In this document: piece after piece, positions 50,284 to 50,419 of the stretch
Position numbering within the stretch: the stretch's first letter is position 1
Layout of the letters: every line of letters starts with the position of its first letter
Assembly (NCBI GenBank): GCA_949282205.1
Contig: CASDOS010000042.1
Coordinates: 1 to 50,419, forward strand
Direction of reading: 5' to 3'
Length of the DNA stretch: 50,419 nucleotides
Source of the DNA: an uncultured Alphaproteobacteria bacterium
GTDB lineage: Bacteria; Pseudomonadota; Alphaproteobacteria; RF32; CAG-239
The notes under the pieces: model-generated
Database searches by the model: none
What the model saw: only the letters and a program-made list of their open reading frames with translations
What the model was told of the DNA's origin: nothing
Program-made: the position numbers and the translations under genes

Positions 50284-50419
50284 TGTACCCTGAAAAGTGG
50301 AAATAAAAAAGAAATCCCCTGAGGGGTGTAAGTCAAGAGGAGTGATTAAGCAAATGGCATCGGTGTTGAGCCGGTGTCATTTTGTTTAAGTTCCACTGAC
50401 AACGTTCATTATTATAATA
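50284..50419 (+). mobile_element. Probable end of an insertion sequence, cut by the window
   Basis: TGTACCCTGAAAAGTGGAAA has the look of an IS3/IS481-type terminal inverted repeat (TG start, CCTGAAAAGTGG). A CCCCTGAGGGG palindrome (50318 region) and a hairpin AATGGCATCGG/CCGGTGTCATT followed by T-rich sequence come next. No transposase is visible, because the element would continue past 50419. The composition differs from the neighbouring genes. The identity and the side of the element are uncertain. Confidence 0.4.

Overview
This is an AT-rich bacterial chromosome segment that looks like an uncultured, probably anaerobic and host- or gut-associated alphaproteobacterium. The alphaproteobacterial signs are a DUF1013/TrcR cell-cycle regulator, a zinc-free L31, zapA followed by 6S RNA and a YmdB-type phosphoesterase, efp followed by a SuhB-like gene, the yggT-DUF167-folD order, and a miaB-ybeZ-ybeY-lnt-XRE-trmB cluster. 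A monomeric [FeFe] hydrogenase points to fermentative life. The standard genetic code fits every gene. I found no tRNA, rRNA or CRISPR array.

Layout. 1-4.7 kb: 3' end of tuf, a C-poor gene-free stretch, a small membrane protein, an acyl-carrier-protein chimera, then the minus-strand zapA/6S RNA/ymdB group and a ThiE-like gene. 4.7-10.2 kb: a 27-residue repeat protein, efp with a catalytically degenerate SuhB homologue, rpmE, trcR with a histone-H1-like tail, and about 650 bp of gene-free, strongly G-over-C-skewed DNA. 10.5-19.2 kb: ASCH protein, proline iminopeptidase, MutT, a secreted subtilisin autotransporter, the [FeFe] hydrogenase and a TlpA-like protein. 19.3-22.4 kb: a small lipoprotein and a translationally coupled vWA / PP2C phosphatase / kinase module (TerY-P type). 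22.5-28.2 kb: nitronate-monooxygenase-like enzyme, YqaA/DedA, a double pseudo-receiver, folD, DUF167, yggT and a TerB-like gene with an unknown partner. 28.3-34.1 kb: RNA-maturation and envelope cluster. 34.3-40.1 kb: a secreted unknown, then secY-adk and rpsM-rpsK-rpoA with rplO, rplQ and the rest of the spc/S10 genes absent. 40.1-44 kb: accessory stretch of orphan genes with a broken gene and a tandem, partly decayed paralogue pair. 44-50.4 kb: DUF2157/GDYXXLXY pair, MFS exporter, HAD phosphatase, two orphans (one possibly RelA/SpoT-like), ppa, and what looks like the end of an insertion sequence running out of the window.

How it works together. Core genes mostly carry Shine-Dalgarno sites and lie on the plus strand, which the intergenic G excess suggests is the leading strand. 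A separate class of orphan genes (1260, 6233-, 10227-, 16269-, 40472, 42433, 43355, 47911-) has no Shine-Dalgarno site, an A/T-only leader and almost always ATT directly before ATG. Most of these also have a sigma70-like promoter 20-50 bp upstream. That class, the TerY-P module with its nearby TerB gene, the ACP chimera and the pseudo-SuhB are the most interesting signals here.
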